Shown here piece by piece: positions 63,479 to 64,000 of a stretch of 64,000 nucleotides of DNA. The translations under genes and the position numbers were made by a program. Numbering within the stretch: position 1 is the first letter of the stretch; each line of letters starts with the position of its first letter. Source of the DNA: Pyrrhosoma nymphula (Eukaryota > Arthropoda > Insecta > Odonata > Coenagrionidae); assembly GCA_963573305.1 (NCBI GenBank), contig OY754331.1, positions 10,760,868 through 10,824,867 of the forward strand, in the 5' to 3' direction. The notes beneath the pieces were generated by a model, which was not told where the DNA came from, made no database searches, and saw only the letters and a list, made by a program, of their open reading frames with translations.

Positions 63479-64000
63479 TAACAGGACCCGCTACCCTAGG
63501 ATAAGCGCGCGTGGACTATACTCCGCCTTCACAGAGAACATCAAAGGTAGGAGAGGGTGGTGGGGGAAATAGGGGGGGAAATAGGGCATAGGGGGTTGGG
63601 GAAATGAGTGGAACAAAAAAAGCGAGGGTTCGTTTAGGGTTCGCTCTGCATCCGAGGGCGAGGATCTCGTCATTCACGAAACGGAAAGAGTCGATTGCCC
63701 CGTCGCAATATCCGTGCCCTCTTAATACATCGACGAGTGCGCTTAAAAATGCGAGCATTTGTGTACGAATAGGAGCGGAGTTTGACTGCGGGAGAGGGAA
63801 CGGGCATAACCCTAGAGTTTGGGAAGAGGAGAGATTGTAGTGAGAGAGGAACCAAAACCGGAAGTAATGGATGGAGTGAAACGGAAATATGAAGTCCGTG
63901 TAACGTGATCACGTTTTTACTCCCATTAATATCGGCGCAATAGCGAATGTGTCCGTTAAAAAAATAAACGAGAATGCTGACTCAGTACGACGCTGTAACA
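63479..64000. other. G-rich patch at window end
   Basis: 63550-63605 is G-rich low complexity; overlapping frames on both strands lack recognised domains. Composition is less AT-rich than the preceding kilobase. Confidence 0.35.

Overview
The window looks like repeat-dominated, intergenic or intronic DNA from a large animal genome. It is most likely an arthropod, probably an insect. Support for this: eukaryotic non-LTR retrotransposons, hAT, Tc1/mariner and PIF/Harbinger-like DNA transposons, tRNA- and 5S-derived SINEs, AT-rich spacer, and no operon structure or compact genes. The species cannot be named from sequence alone. I found no convincing intact host protein gene. Nearly every recognisable coding stretch is a decayed transposon fragment, and most open frames longer than 60 codons are chance frames in low-complexity DNA.

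Layout. 0-12.9 kb: a tRNA-like unit, a hAT end, a hAT transposase C-terminus, two inverted-repeat elements carrying a CTGATGA-like/GAAAC motif (4.8-5.4 kb), a strand-asymmetric purine/pyrimidine block (5.6-6.6 kb), an RTE-like LINE fragment with an inverted 5' part (6.66-7.24 kb), and dispersed repeats. 12.9-23 kb: mostly featureless AT-rich DNA, with a reverse-transcriptase relic at 18.6-19.5 kb. 23.5-27.8 kb: a 147-bp insertion with a 12-bp target duplication inside a LINE, a 5S-rRNA-derived SINE, and a perfect 115-bp palindrome next to a long (TA)n tract. 32-38 kb: LINE 3' ends, a 1.5-kb hAT element with a perfect 8-bp duplication, and a second palindrome copy sitting inside a LINE 3' region. 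37.6-41.9 kb: a 4.3-kb foldback-like element flanked by TA. 42.9-43.5 kb: a PIF/Harbinger-like MITE carrying an exon-like reading frame. 44.3-48.9 kb: a LINE RT relic followed by a 4.2-kb inverted-arm element that contains another motif-bearing unit. 52.1-56.85 kb: a three-level nest (Tc1-like element inside an RTE-like LINE inside a hAT element). 57.6-59.3 kb: two hAT MITEs. 61.2-62.6 kb: a long hairpin beside a tRNA SINE, then another LINE RT relic.

The most interesting recurring signal is a short motif: YTGA(T/A)(G/A)A, a small stem, then GAAAC or GAAAT. It occurs in at least seven unrelated-looking short elements, always 50-100 bp from an element edge and reading outward, and often in inverted-repeat units. 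At 4932-4972 it can be folded by hand as a complete minimal type-I hammerhead ribozyme with one extra core nucleotide. The elements resemble non-autonomous relatives of Penelope-like retroelements, some of which are known to carry hammerheads. All structural and family claims here come from manual reading without alignment or folding software.
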